Assembly (NCBI RefSeq): GCF_022637415.1
Contig: NZ_CP093340.1
Span: forward strand, 682,001-746,000
Length of the DNA stretch: 64,000 nucleotides
Reading direction: 5' to 3'
DNA from: Luteimonas sp. S4-F44
GTDB lineage: Bacteria > Pseudomonadota > Gammaproteobacteria > Xanthomonadales > Xanthomonadaceae
Shown here: positions 18,946-26,807 of the stretch, in pieces
How the letters are laid out: the number at the start of each line of letters is the position of its first letter
How positions within the stretch are numbered: the stretch's first letter is position 1
Program-made: the position numbers and the translations under genes
The notes under the pieces: model-generated
Databases searched by the model: none
Seen by the model: only the letters and a program-made list of their open reading frames with translations
Told to the model about the DNA's origin: nothing

Positions 18946-21036
18946 TTACAGATGGCGCTCGAGCCAGCCCAGCACGCGTTCGAGCACGTCGCGTTCCTGC
19001 TCGCGCGCCTCGAACCAGTGCGGGCCGCGCGGATAGCGCACCATCTCCACCGGCGTGCCGTTGACCTGCAGCGCGCGATGGAACTGTTCGCCCTGCGAGA
19101 TCGGCACGCGCCGGTCGTCTTCGCCATGCAGCACCAGCACTGGCACTGCGACGTTTTGCGCGCTGCGGATCGGCGAGTTGCGGTCGTAGAGGTCGCGCTG
19201 CTCGAGCACGTTGCCGAAGTAGCCAGGCAGATACTCGTAGGGCACGTCGGTGGTCAGCGCCATCACGGCGGTGTCGATGACCGCCGCGCCGACGATCGCG
19301 GTGCGGAAGCGGTCGCTGTGACCGACCGCCCAGGCCGACAGGTAGCCGCCGTAGCTCCAGCCGCCGATCGCCACGCGTTCCGGATCGGCGATGCCCTCGG
19401 CCTCGAGCGCGTCCAGCCCGTCGAGCACGTCCTGGAATGGGCCATCGCCCCAGTCGCCGCGCGCCAGCGAGGTGAAGTCGTCGCCTTGCCCGTAGGAGCC
19501 GCGCGGATTGGGCAGCAGCACCGCGTAGCCACGCATGGCAAGCGATTGCGCCCAGTCGTGCCAGGAGCCCAGCCAGCCCGACAGCCAGGCGTCGGCCGGC
19601 CCGCCGTGGGCCTGCACCAGGGTCGGCAGCAGCGTGCCCGGTCGCCAGTCGGGCGGCAGCACGAGCACGCCATGGATCGGCCGGCCATCGCGCGAGCTTG
19701 TCCAGACGCGGTCGCGAACCTGGCCCAGCGGCCAGGCGTGGACCTGCGGATTGGTGTCGGTCAGCCAGGTCACGCGGCCGCCGCCCAGGACCTCGGCCTT
19801 CGACAACGTGCCGACCTCGGGTGGCTGCTCGGCACGGCCATGGGCCAGCGCGACCCGGCCGTTGCGCGCCAGGCTCAGGCCGCGGACGGGCCCCTGCAGT
19901 TCGACCAGTTCCACGACCGCGCCGTCGCCCGGATCGACGGCCAGCAGATGCGGCCGCACGCCGCGCAGGCCGATCCCGACCAGCGTGCCGTCGTCGCGCC
20001 ACTGCAATGTGCGCAGCGTGCCGGGCCATGCCGTTGCGAGCGCGACGTGGGTGTCGCTGGCCGGGGCATAGACCCTGCGTGTGGCGGTGTGCCCGTGCGG
20101 GCCGAGCTGTCCGTACAGCAGCCGCGTGCCGTCGGGCGACCACGCCAGCGGCCCACCGGAGGCACGCGTGGTGACCGTGCCCAGCATGCCGCCGTCCTCG
20201 GCCGAGACCAGCACGACGCTCGAGCGGTACCACATGGCGCCGAGGCCGACCTCGTCGGAGACCCGCAGTGCGAAGCTGCGGCCGTCCGGCGACCAGGCCA
20301 GGTCCTGGACCTGCAGGTCCGACGGGGTCAGGGCCCGGGCATCGCGGCCGTTCGCATCGCTGACCCACAGCCGCGTGAACTGCGCATCGCGCCCGACCTC
20401 GACCGCATCGTCCTTGCGTGCGATCCGAGCAGCGCGTTCGGGCGAGGGCGGGTCGATCGCCAGATAGGCCAGGCGCGTGCCGTCGGCCGACCATGCGAAG
20501 GCGGTGACGTCGCCGGCCGAGGTGGTCAGGGGACGCGGTATCGCGCCGTCGGCGGTCGTGGTCCAGACCTGGCTCGATGCCCGCGGGGCCGTCGTGTCCT
20601 CGTCCGGCGCGGGGCGCGTGGACAGAAAGCTCAGGTGCGTGCCGTCGGGCGACCAGCGCGGCATCCGGTCGGCGGCGGTGTCTGGCGCGGCGAGTTCCAC
20701 TGGCGCGCTGCGGCCGTCGCTGGCCACGCGCCAGATGCGGCGCAGGTTCGAATCGCCCGCCGGGCGCGGCGTCTCCACCGTGTAGGCGATGGTGGCCCCG
20801 TCAGGACTGATCTGCGGATCGCCGACTTCCTTGAGGTCGACGACCTGCGCCGCGGATGGCACGCCATCGCGTGCCTGCAGCGGCAGCGCGCAGGCCATCG
20901 CGATGCAGGCGCCAGCCGAGGTGCGCAACACCAGCGCGCGCAGCAGCGATCGGGCGCCCCGCGTCGTGCGGCGCTGCTGGGTAATGGCGGCGCGCATGGC
21001 CCTGCGCCCGCCGCAGCGTGGTTCGAGTGTCGGCAT
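18946..21036 (-). CDS. Secreted S9 family (prolyl oligopeptidase-like) peptidase
   Basis: 696 residues. A long N-terminal region with a hydrophobic segment near residues 35-55 (LRTSAGACIAMACALPLQA) looks like a signal peptide after a basic stretch; the second Met (MRAAITQQ) may be the effective start. Residues about 70-430 form WD/beta-propeller repeats (several SPDGT/SADGTR blades); the C-terminal alpha/beta-hydrolase has the nucleophile in GGWSYGGYLSAW, the Asp in HGEDDRRVP and the His in RGPHWFE. Such enzymes cleave short peptides, releasing dipeptides or acyl-amino acids. Preceded by promoter copy C and placed just downstream of the fecR-like gene. Confidence 0.93.
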   Translation of the reverse strand: MPTLEPRCGGRRAMRAAITQQRRTTRGARSLLRALVLRTSAGACIAMACALPLQARDGVPSAAQVVDLKEVGDPQISPDGATIAYTVETPRPAGDSNLRRIWRVASDGRSAPVELAAPDTAADRMPRWSPDGTHLSFLSTRPAPDEDTTAPRASSQVWTTTADGAIPRPLTTSAGDVTAFAWSADGTRLAYLAIDPPSPERAARIARKDDAVEVGRDAQFTRLWVSDANGRDARALTPSDLQVQDLAWSPDGRSFALRVSDEVGLGAMWYRSSVVLVSAEDGGMLGTVTTRASGGPLAWSPDGTRLLYGQLGPHGHTATRRVYAPASDTHVALATAWPGTLRTLQWRDDGTLVGIGLRGVRPHLLAVDPGDGAVVELVELQGPVRGLSLARNGRVALAHGRAEQPPEVGTLSKAEVLGGGRVTWLTDTNPQVHAWPLGQVRDRVWTSSRDGRPIHGVLVLPPDWRPGTLLPTLVQAHGGPADAWLSGWLGSWHDWAQSLAMRGYAVLLPNPRGSYGQGDDFTSLARGDWGDGPFQDVLDGLDALEAEGIADPERVAIGGWSYGGYLSAWAVGHSDRFRTAIVGAAVIDTAVMALTTDVPYEYLPGYFGNVLEQRDLYDRNSPIRSAQNVAVPVLVLHGEDDRRVPISQGEQFHRALQVNGTPVEMVRYPRGPHWFEAREQERDVLERVLGWLERHL

Positions 21037-21053
21037 GGAATGTCCCCGTGTCA

Positions 21054-21105
21054 GGCCCGGACCGGGGCCGCCAGCTGATGAGGTCGAACGATCGCGGGGA
21101 TTCCG
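21054..21105 (-). promoter_or_regulatory. Module promoter copy C, upstream of the S9 peptidase
   Basis: Minus strand: GGAA (21105-21102), 13 bases, TCGAC (21088-21084), hairpin GGCCC/GGGCC (21069-21054), then ACGGGGAC and the ATG at 21036. Spacing equals copies A and B. Confidence 0.65.
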
Positions 21106-21133
21106 GTAAGTGGGGTCATGTCGGTCGCGCGCG

Positions 21134-22126
21134 TCACTGGCGCGTGGTCAGCACGATACGGTCGTCTTCGGCCCGGGCCTGGACCGGGAAGCCCTGCTGG
21201 ATCAGGCTCACGAATGCATCGAGTTCGGTGGCGCGGAAGATGCCGCCCACGCGCAGCGCGCCGACCGCCGGATCCTCGACGACCAGCTTGCGGGTGTTGT
21301 AGCGGTTGAACTCGGCGATCGCCTCGGCCATCGGCGTGTCGCGGAACACCAACTGACCGGTGCGCCAGCTCAGATCCTGGGCAAGCTCCACCGGCGAGCG
21401 CGCCCGCACCAGCACCGCGTCGCCCTGCGTGCGCGCCGCCATGCCTGCCTCCAGCAGCGGGGCCTGCAGCACTTTGTCGGGGCCGCCTGCGGTCTCGATC
21501 CGCACCCGGCCTTCGGTGACCACCACCTGCACGTCGTCGCCATCGCGCCGCACCGAGAACGCGGTGCCGACGGCGATGATCCGCGTGTCGCCCGCTTCGA
21601 CGACGAACGGCCGGGCCGGATCCTTGGCAACCTCGAAGAAGGCTTCGCCCTGGCGCAGGCGCACGCGTCGGTCGTCGCCGGCCATGTCGACGCGCAGGCG
21701 GCTGTCGGTGTTGAGCGTCAGCCGCGAGCCGTCCGGCAGCGCCACCGCCTCCAGTGCGCCGATACGGGTGGCGTAGACGTCGTCGCGCGACCAGGACAAC
21801 TGCACCAGCGCGGCCAGGCCGACAGCGCAGACCACGCCGGCCGCGACCGCCAGGCCGGGCAGGCGCCAGCGCCGCGCGCGCGCCGGGAGATCCGGCGACG
21901 GCGCGGCGCGCACCGGTTCCGGCGCGGCGCCTGCTGGCCCCAGCAGCGCCTGCAGCCGGCCCACTTCCTGCCAGGCGCCCTTGAAGCGGTAATAAGCCGC
22001 CCGATGGCCGACCGACTGTGCCAGCCAGGCCTCGAGCTCGGCGGCGTCGCGCTCGCTCCAGGGGCCGTTGTCCTGCCGCAGCAGCCAGGCCGCGGCGGCC
22101 TGTTCGTCGCGTTCCCTATCGCCCAT
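21134..22126 (-). CDS. FecR-like anti-sigma/transmembrane regulator
   Basis: 330 residues from ATG 22126 (MGDRERDEQAAAAWLLRQD). N-terminal DUF4880-type cytosolic part (WLAQSVGHRAAYYRFKGAWQ) binds the sigma factor in this family; one membrane helix follows (about 92-113, LPGLAVAAGVVCAVGLAALV); the periplasmic FecR domain contains VRLRQGEAFFEVAKDPARPF and a C-terminal STN-like lobe (FRDTPMAEAIAEFNRYNTRK) that would meet the receptor's STN domain. It overlaps the sigma gene by 11 bases, indicating coupled expression. Promoter copy C lies after it, separating it from the structural genes. Confidence 0.92.
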   Translation of the reverse strand: MGDRERDEQAAAAWLLRQDNGPWSERDAAELEAWLAQSVGHRAAYYRFKGAWQEVGRLQALLGPAGAAPEPVRAAPSPDLPARARRWRLPGLAVAAGVVCAVGLAALVQLSWSRDDVYATRIGALEAVALPDGSRLTLNTDSRLRVDMAGDDRRVRLRQGEAFFEVAKDPARPFVVEAGDTRIIAVGTAFSVRRDGDDVQVVVTEGRVRIETAGGPDKVLQAPLLEAGMAARTQGDAVLVRARSPVELAQDLSWRTGQLVFRDTPMAEAIAEFNRYNTRKLVVEDPAVGALRVGGIFRATELDAFVSLIQQGFPVQARAEDDRIVLTTRQ

Positions 22127-22685
22127 GACCCGTTGCCATCCTTGTCCACGTCTCCTCAGTGTCACGATGTTCGCCCGACTTGCCGTACAGCGCATCGGCC
22201 AGCAAGGCGATGCCGCGCATGAGGTGTTTTTCCACAGTCGCTTCGGCGATCCCCAAGCGGCGGGCGATCTCCTTTTGCGGAAGATCCTCGATCCGGCGCA
22301 TCCACACGACCTGGCGACAGCGCGGCGGCAGGCGCCGGAACAGGGTCGAGAGGCGGTGCATCTGTTCGCGACCGGCGGCGCGCCGCTCCGGCGACAGTTC
22401 GTCGATGAGGACGTTCAGGCTGTCCACGTCGGCCAGCAGGTCGAAGGCCACGATGCGCTCGCGGCGCACGCGGTCCACCAGCAGCTTGCGCGCCACATCG
22501 AACAGGAACGCCTTGGGCGAATGCGGACGTTGGCGCTCGGCGGCCAGCAGGACGCGGATGTAGATGTCGTGCCGGATGTCCTGCACTTCGTTGGGGTGCA
22601 CCCATTTGCGCGCCAGGAAGCGGACGAGCGCGGCCTCGTGAGGCAGGATCTCGCGCTGGAACCAGGTCTCCAATGCAGTGTCCAT
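22116..22685 (-). CDS. ECF sigma factor, FecI-like
   Basis: 189 residues, sigma-70 family group 4: region 2 (HEAALVRFLARKWVHPNEVQ, DIRHDIYIRVLLAAE) and region 4 (RLPPRCRQVVWMRRIEDLPQ, then KEIARRLGIAEATVEKHLMR), with no region 1 or 3. FecI-type sigmas are activated when a loaded TonB receptor signals through FecR. Overlap with the fecR-like gene and the downstream receptor support that role here. It probably recognises the repeated GGAA-N13-TCGAC element found before three genes of this cluster (inference). No copy of that element in the right orientation precedes the sigma gene itself. Confidence 0.93.
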   Translation of the reverse strand: MDTALETWFQREILPHEAALVRFLARKWVHPNEVQDIRHDIYIRVLLAAERQRPHSPKAFLFDVARKLLVDRVRRERIVAFDLLADVDSLNVLIDELSPERRAAGREQMHRLSTLFRRLPPRCRQVVWMRRIEDLPQKEIARRLGIAEATVEKHLMRGIALLADALYGKSGEHRDTEETWTRMATGHGR

Positions 22686-22758
22686 CGCGCCGCCGGTCCA
22701 CGCTCCCCGCGCGGTTCGTCTCCGACGCTATCCCATGCGCCGGGCAAAATCGATTGGA

Positions 22759-22780
22759 GGAACCCGCCCGCTCGTTCGAC
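22759..22780 (+). promoter_or_regulatory. Fourth copy of the module promoter core, pointing toward gmk
   Basis: Plus strand: GGAA (22759-22762), 13 bases, TCGAC (22776-22780). It shares GCTCGTTCGACTCC with copy B but lacks the hairpin and ribosome-site parts. It is oriented away from the sigma gene and toward gmk. Confidence 0.45.
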
Positions 22781-22934
22781 TCCGGCTCGAATGGCCGACC
22801 GGCGGGCGATGGGCGCGCCCTGGCCTGCGCCACGCGACGGGCCTGCGCGTAAAGCGGTACGATGCGCGGCCTTCCGGGCGCCGGAGCCAGGCGTGACCCA
22901 TCGCGAACCCGCACCCCAGACCGCTGCCACGCCC

Positions 22935-23552
22935 ATGCGCGGCACGCTGTTCATCGTCGCGGCGCCGTCGGGCGCCGGCAAGTCGAGCATCGTCAACGCC
23001 TGCCTGTCGCGCGATCCGGACATTGCATTGTCGATCTCGTTCACCTCGCGCGCGCCACGGCCGGGCGAGCGTCATGCCGAGCACTACCACTTCGTCGGCA
23101 AGGACACCTTCCAGCAAATGATCGAGGCGGGCGAGTTCTTCGAACACGCGCTGGTGCACGGCGACTGGAAGGGCACCGCCCGTCAGTCGGTGGAGCCGCA
23201 ACTGGCTGCCGGCAAGGACGTGCTGCTGGAGATCGACTGGCAGGGCGCGCGGCAGGTCCGGGCGCTGGTGCCCGAGGCGGTCAGCGTCTTCATCCTGCCG
23301 CCCTCGCGCGAGGCGCTCGATCAGCGCATGCGCAAGCGCGGCCAGGACAGCGAGGCGGTGATGGCCCAGCGCCTGGCGGCCGCGCAGGAGGAGATGTCAC
23401 ACTACGACGAGTTCGACTACCTGGTGGTCAACGAGGACTTCGACCGTGCGGTCGCCGAGATGTGCGCGATCTTCAGCGCCAGCCGCCTGCGCCGGGAGCG
23501 CCAGGCCGAGCGCCATGCCGGGCTGATCGCAAGGCTGCTGTCGGGGCATTGA
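22935..23552 (+). CDS. gmk: Guanylate kinase
   Basis: Phosphorylates GMP to GDP. 205 residues from ATG 22935 (MRGTLFIVAAPSGAGKSSIV); the P-loop APSGAGKS is at residues 10-17, the GMP-binding SFTSRAPRPGERHAEHYHF follows, and LLEIDWQGARQV is the central strand. The open frame runs far upstream, but the P-loop position fixes the start. A TACGAT -10-like box at 22858-22863 probably serves it, and the fourth module promoter lies further upstream. Head of the gmk-rpoZ-spoT block. Confidence 0.97.
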   Translation: MRGTLFIVAAPSGAGKSSIVNACLSRDPDIALSISFTSRAPRPGERHAEHYHFVGKDTFQQMIEAGEFFEHALVHGDWKGTARQSVEPQLAAGKDVLLEIDWQGARQVRALVPEAVSVFILPPSREALDQRMRKRGQDSEAVMAQRLAAAQEEMSHYDEFDYLVVNEDFDRAVAEMCAIFSASRLRRERQAERHAGLIARLLSGH

Positions 23553-23608
23553 TTGGCCGGTTTTACCGGCGCCGCGTGGCGCAAGTGATTGATTCGTTGA
23601 GGCGCGAC

Positions 23609-23637
23609 TTGCGTGGCGGGCCACCCGGCCGTATCAT
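23609..23637 (+). promoter_or_regulatory. Sigma70 promoter before rpoZ
   Basis: TTGCGT (23609-23614), 17-bp spacer, TATCAT (23632-23637), 54 bases before the rpoZ ATG. Confidence 0.6.
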
Positions 23638-23691
23638 GCTCGGCCCTTTTCCCCGAATTCGCGCGACCCGTGCCGGTCGCCGGGAGCCCGC

Positions 23692-23994
23692 ATGGCCCGC
23701 ATCACCGTAGAAGATTGCCTGGAAGTCGTCGACAACCGCTTCGAGCTGGTCATGATGGCCGCCAAGCGTGCGCGTCAGCTCGCCAATGGCGTCGACGCCC
23801 AGCTCGACAACAGCGAGAACGACGACAAGCCGACCGTCCTGGCGCTGCGCGAGATCGCCGCGCGCCGGATCGACCAGCCGTTCATCGACGCCGTCGACAA
23901 GTCCGAGCGCGAGCGCAAGGAGCGCGAGGCGCTGGAGTGGGCGGCTGCCGAAGTCGTCGCCGACGAAGACATGGCCAAGGGCGACGATCTGTGA
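23692..23994 (+). CDS. rpoZ: RNA polymerase omega subunit
   Basis: 100-residue omega subunit that assists beta' folding and forms a (p)ppGpp-binding site on RNA polymerase (family knowledge). Begins [20 protein letters not shown], the conserved N terminus, with [11 protein letters not shown] and [13 protein letters not shown] in place. The acidic tail is typical. Own promoter upstream and a hairpin downstream, yet it keeps the conserved place ahead of spoT. Confidence 0.97.
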   Translation: MARITVEDCLEVVDNRFELVMMAAKRARQLANGVDAQLDNSENDDKPTVLALREIAARRIDQPFIDAVDKSERERKEREALEWAAAEVVADEDMAKGDDL

Positions 23995-24038
23995 TCGAGC
24001 CGCGCTGACGCGTTCCGCGTCGTGCAATGGTGAGTCGA

Positions 24039-24062
24039 CGGCCCCGCTTTCGAGCGGGGCCG
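24039..24062 (+). terminator. Hairpin terminator after rpoZ
   Basis: 10-bp stem CGGCCCCGCT / AGCGGGGCCG with a TTCG tetraloop, followed by a T-containing tail. Leaves spoT needing readthrough or its own promoter. Confidence 0.75.
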
Positions 24063-24158
24063 TTGCGTTTCGGCAGTCCCTTGCCGGTTCACGGTGAAGG
24101 GGCCCGCCCGCGGCGAGGCCCGGTTCACAAACGCCGACCTTGCCCGTAGGCTTCGAGG

Positions 24159-26330
24159 ATGACGCCCGCCCCTCCCGCCAGCCTCGTCACGCCGGATGTG
24201 TCCGGCGACGACGCGCTGCCCGATTACGTCCGCGACCTCGACCGCGCCGCGCTCTATCTGCCCGATGAGCAGCGCGCGCTGTTGCGCCGTGCATGGGAGG
24301 TCGGCGCGGCGGCGCACGCCGGGCAGATGCGCAAGTCCGGCGAGCCCTACATCACCCATCCGGTCGCAGTTGCCCGGGTGCTGGCCGAGCAGAAGGTCGA
24401 CGTCGAGACCCTGGTCGCGGCGATCCTGCACGACACCATCGAGGACACGCCGCTCACGCGCGAGCAACTGGCCGAACAGTTCGGCGAGCCGGTGGCCGAA
24501 CTCGTCGATGGCGTGACCAAGCTCGACAAGCTCAACTTCAGCAGCCGGCAGGAAGCCGATGCCGAGAGCTTCCGCAAGATGATGCTGGCGATGGCGCGCG
24601 ACCTGCGCGTGATCCTGATCAAGCTCGCCGACCGCCTGCACAACATGCGCACGCTCGGCGCGCAGCCAGGGCCGTCGCGCGAGCGTATCGCGCGCGAAAC
24701 CCTGGAGGTCTACGCGCCGATCGCCCAGCGGCTGGGCATGAACCGGATCAAGGCCGAATTGCAGGACCTGGGGTTCCATGCGCTGCATCCGATCCGCCAC
24801 ATGGTGCTCGAAAAGCGCATCCGCAATCAGCCGCTGGTGCGGCGCGAGGCGCTGGCGAGCATCGAGGCGCAACTGGCGCAGCGGCTGACCAGCGCCGGCC
24901 TGCAGTACCGGCTGGTGGGCCGGGTGAAGTCGCCCTGGAGCATCTACAACAAGATGCAGGCCGAGGGGAAAACCTTCACCCAGGTCATGGACGTGTTCGG
25001 CTACCGGATCATCGTCGGCAACGCCGCCGACTGTTACCACGCGCTGGGCATCGCGCACGCCGTGTTCAAGCCGCTGGACGGACGCTTCCGCGATTTCATC
25101 GCGATCCCCAAGGCCAACGGCTACCAGTCGCTGCACACCGTGCTGTTCGGGCCGTACGGCGCGCCGATCGAGGTGCAGATCCGGACCGAGGAGATGGACC
25201 TGATCGCCGAGCGCGGCATTGCCGCGCACTGGGCCTACAAGCACGGCGGCGAAGGCCCCAACAGCGCCCAGTCGCGCGCGCATTCGTGGATCGCCGGCCT
25301 GCTGGAATCCCAACGCACGACCGGCTCGTCGCTGGAATTCCTGGAAAACGTCAAGGTCGATCTGTTTCCCGACGAGGTCTACCTGTTCACGCCCAAGGGC
25401 GACATCATGTCGCTGCCGCGCAACTCGACCGCGCTCGACTTCGCCTACTCGGTGCACACCGACATCGGCAATCAGGCGGTCGCCGCGCGTGTGGACGGCA
25501 AGCTGGTGCCGCTGCGCACGCAGCTCGCCAGTGGTCAGCGCGTGGAGATCGTCACCGCCAAGTCCTCGATGCCGCGGCCGCAGTGGCTGGAGTTCGTGGC
25601 CACCGGCAAGGCCCGGACCGCGATCCGCGCTCAGCTCAAGCAACTGCAGCACGAGGACGCGGTGCAACTGGGCCACCGGATGCTCGACCGCGCGCTGGAG
25701 GGGCTGGGGACCTCGCTCGATCGGCTGCCGCAGGAGCGGCTCGACACGTACCTGTCCGAGGCGCGCTATCCGCGGCTCGAGGAACTGATGGCCGACATCG
25801 CGCTGGGCAACTGGATGCCCGCGCAGGTGGCGTCGGCCCTGGCGCAACACGATGCCGACGCCGAAGGCGATCGACCGACGGCGCGGGCCGGCGAGACGAT
25901 CCGGATCCGCGGCGACGAGCGCGGGGTCATCGCATTCGCCAACTGCTGCATGCCGATTCCCGGCGACGACATCATGGGCTACCACACCACCGGGCGCGGC
26001 ATCGTCGTGCATCGGCTCGACTGCCCCAACGTCGCCGAATTCCGCAAGTCGCCCGAGCGCTGGGTCGCGATCGACTGGGACCGCGAGGTCGTCGGCGACT
26101 ACAACGTTGCGCTGCGCATCGAGGTCGAGAACCACCCCGGCGTGCTGGCGCAGGTGGCCGCGGCGATCGCGCGCGCGCATTCCAATATCGACGGCGTCGA
26201 ATACCTCGAGCGCGACAGCACGGTCGCCGCGATCCGGTTTTCGATCGAGGTCAAGCACCGCAAGCACCTGGCCGACGTCATCCGTCGCACCCGCCGCCTG
26301 CCGGTCGTCCACGGCGTGCAGCGGATGTAG
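24159..26330 (+). CDS. spoT: Bifunctional (p)ppGpp synthetase/hydrolase SpoT
   Basis: 723 residues. The HD hydrolase domain is intact ([12 protein letters not shown], then HDTIED at residues 91-96). The synthetase domain carries [20 protein letters not shown]; the R-x-R/K-D form is the one seen in bifunctional enzymes, as opposed to E-x-D-D in RelA. TGS follows ([20 protein letters not shown]), then the Cys-containing [16 protein letters not shown] region and a C-terminal ACT domain ([20 protein letters not shown]). Sets basal alarmone levels during starvation and lipid or carbon stress. Between rpoZ and ridA, the usual order. Confidence 0.97.
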   Translation: MTPAPPASLVTPDVSGDDALPDYVRDLDRAALYLPDEQRALLRRAWEVGAAAHAGQMRKSGEPYITHPVAVARVLAEQKVDVETLVAAILHDTIEDTPLTREQLAEQFGEPVAELVDGVTKLDKLNFSSRQEADAESFRKMMLAMARDLRVILIKLADRLHNMRTLGAQPGPSRERIARETLEVYAPIAQRLGMNRIKAELQDLGFHALHPIRHMVLEKRIRNQPLVRREALASIEAQLAQRLTSAGLQYRLVGRVKSPWSIYNKMQAEGKTFTQVMDVFGYRIIVGNAADCYHALGIAHAVFKPLDGRFRDFIAIPKANGYQSLHTVLFGPYGAPIEVQIRTEEMDLIAERGIAAHWAYKHGGEGPNSAQSRAHSWIAGLLESQRTTGSSLEFLENVKVDLFPDEVYLFTPKGDIMSLPRNSTALDFAYSVHTDIGNQAVAARVDGKLVPLRTQLASGQRVEIVTAKSSMPRPQWLEFVATGKARTAIRAQLKQLQHEDAVQLGHRMLDRALEGLGTSLDRLPQERLDTYLSEARYPRLEELMADIALGNWMPAQVASALAQHDADAEGDRPTARAGETIRIRGDERGVIAFANCCMPIPGDDIMGYHTTGRGIVVHRLDCPNVAEFRKSPERWVAIDWDREVVGDYNVALRIEVENHPGVLAQVAAAIARAHSNIDGVEYLERDSTVAAIRFSIEVKHRKHLADVIRRTRRLPVVHGVQRM

Positions 26331-26404
26331 GCCGCGGCCGCCGCTGGGCGACCGCGCGCGGGCATCGCCCTACAATGGCAGGCTCTTCCACCGGAGTTTT
26401 CGCC

Positions 26405-26788
26405 ATGCCCCGCACGCCCATCAGCACCCAGGACGCGCCCGCCGCGATCGGCCCGTACTCCCAGGCCGTCCGCGCCGGCGACACCGTGTACTTCTCGGGG
26501 CAGATCCCGCTCGATCCGGCGACCGGCGAGATCGTCGAGGGCGACATCTCGGCGCAAGCGCGTCGCGCATTTGACAACCTCAAGGCCGTGGCCGAAGCGG
26601 CCGGCGGCAGCATGGCCGACATCGTGCGCGTGGGCCTGTACGTCACCGATCTGGGCGAGTTCGCACAGGTCAATGCGGTGATGGCCGATTACTTCGACGC
26701 GCCGTATCCCGCGCGCTCGACAATCGAAGTGCCGGCGCTGCCCAAGGGCGCGCGCTTCGAGGTCGACGCGGTGATGGTGCTCGCCTGA
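26405..26788 (+). CDS. ridA: RidA family reactive intermediate/imine deaminase
   Basis: 127 residues, trimeric enzyme hydrolysing 2-aminoacrylate and other reactive enamines/imines released by PLP enzymes. Signature [20 protein letters not shown] includes the substrate-binding Arg; the N terminus has [23 protein letters not shown] 26405 is preceded by a GGAG ribosome site and a TACAAT -10 box at 26371-26376. Lies between spoT and recG, as often found. Confidence 0.96.
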   Translation: MPRTPISTQDAPAAIGPYSQAVRAGDTVYFSGQIPLDPATGEIVEGDISAQARRAFDNLKAVAEAAGGSMADIVRVGLYVTDLGEFAQVNAVMADYFDAPYPARSTIEVPALPKGARFEVDAVMVLA

Positions 26789-26807
26789 TCCCAGGCGTGC
26801 CGCGCAG

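Noticed and set aside
21116-21120. GGGGTCA-like string near the fecR end as a second REP copy
   Set aside because: Only the first bases match and there is no inverted partner nearby.
23775-26312. Very long open frame antisense to spoT
   Set aside because: GC-rich codon bias keeps the opposite frame open; its translation is Arg/Gly/His-rich with no domain, while spoT on the plus strand is unmistakable.
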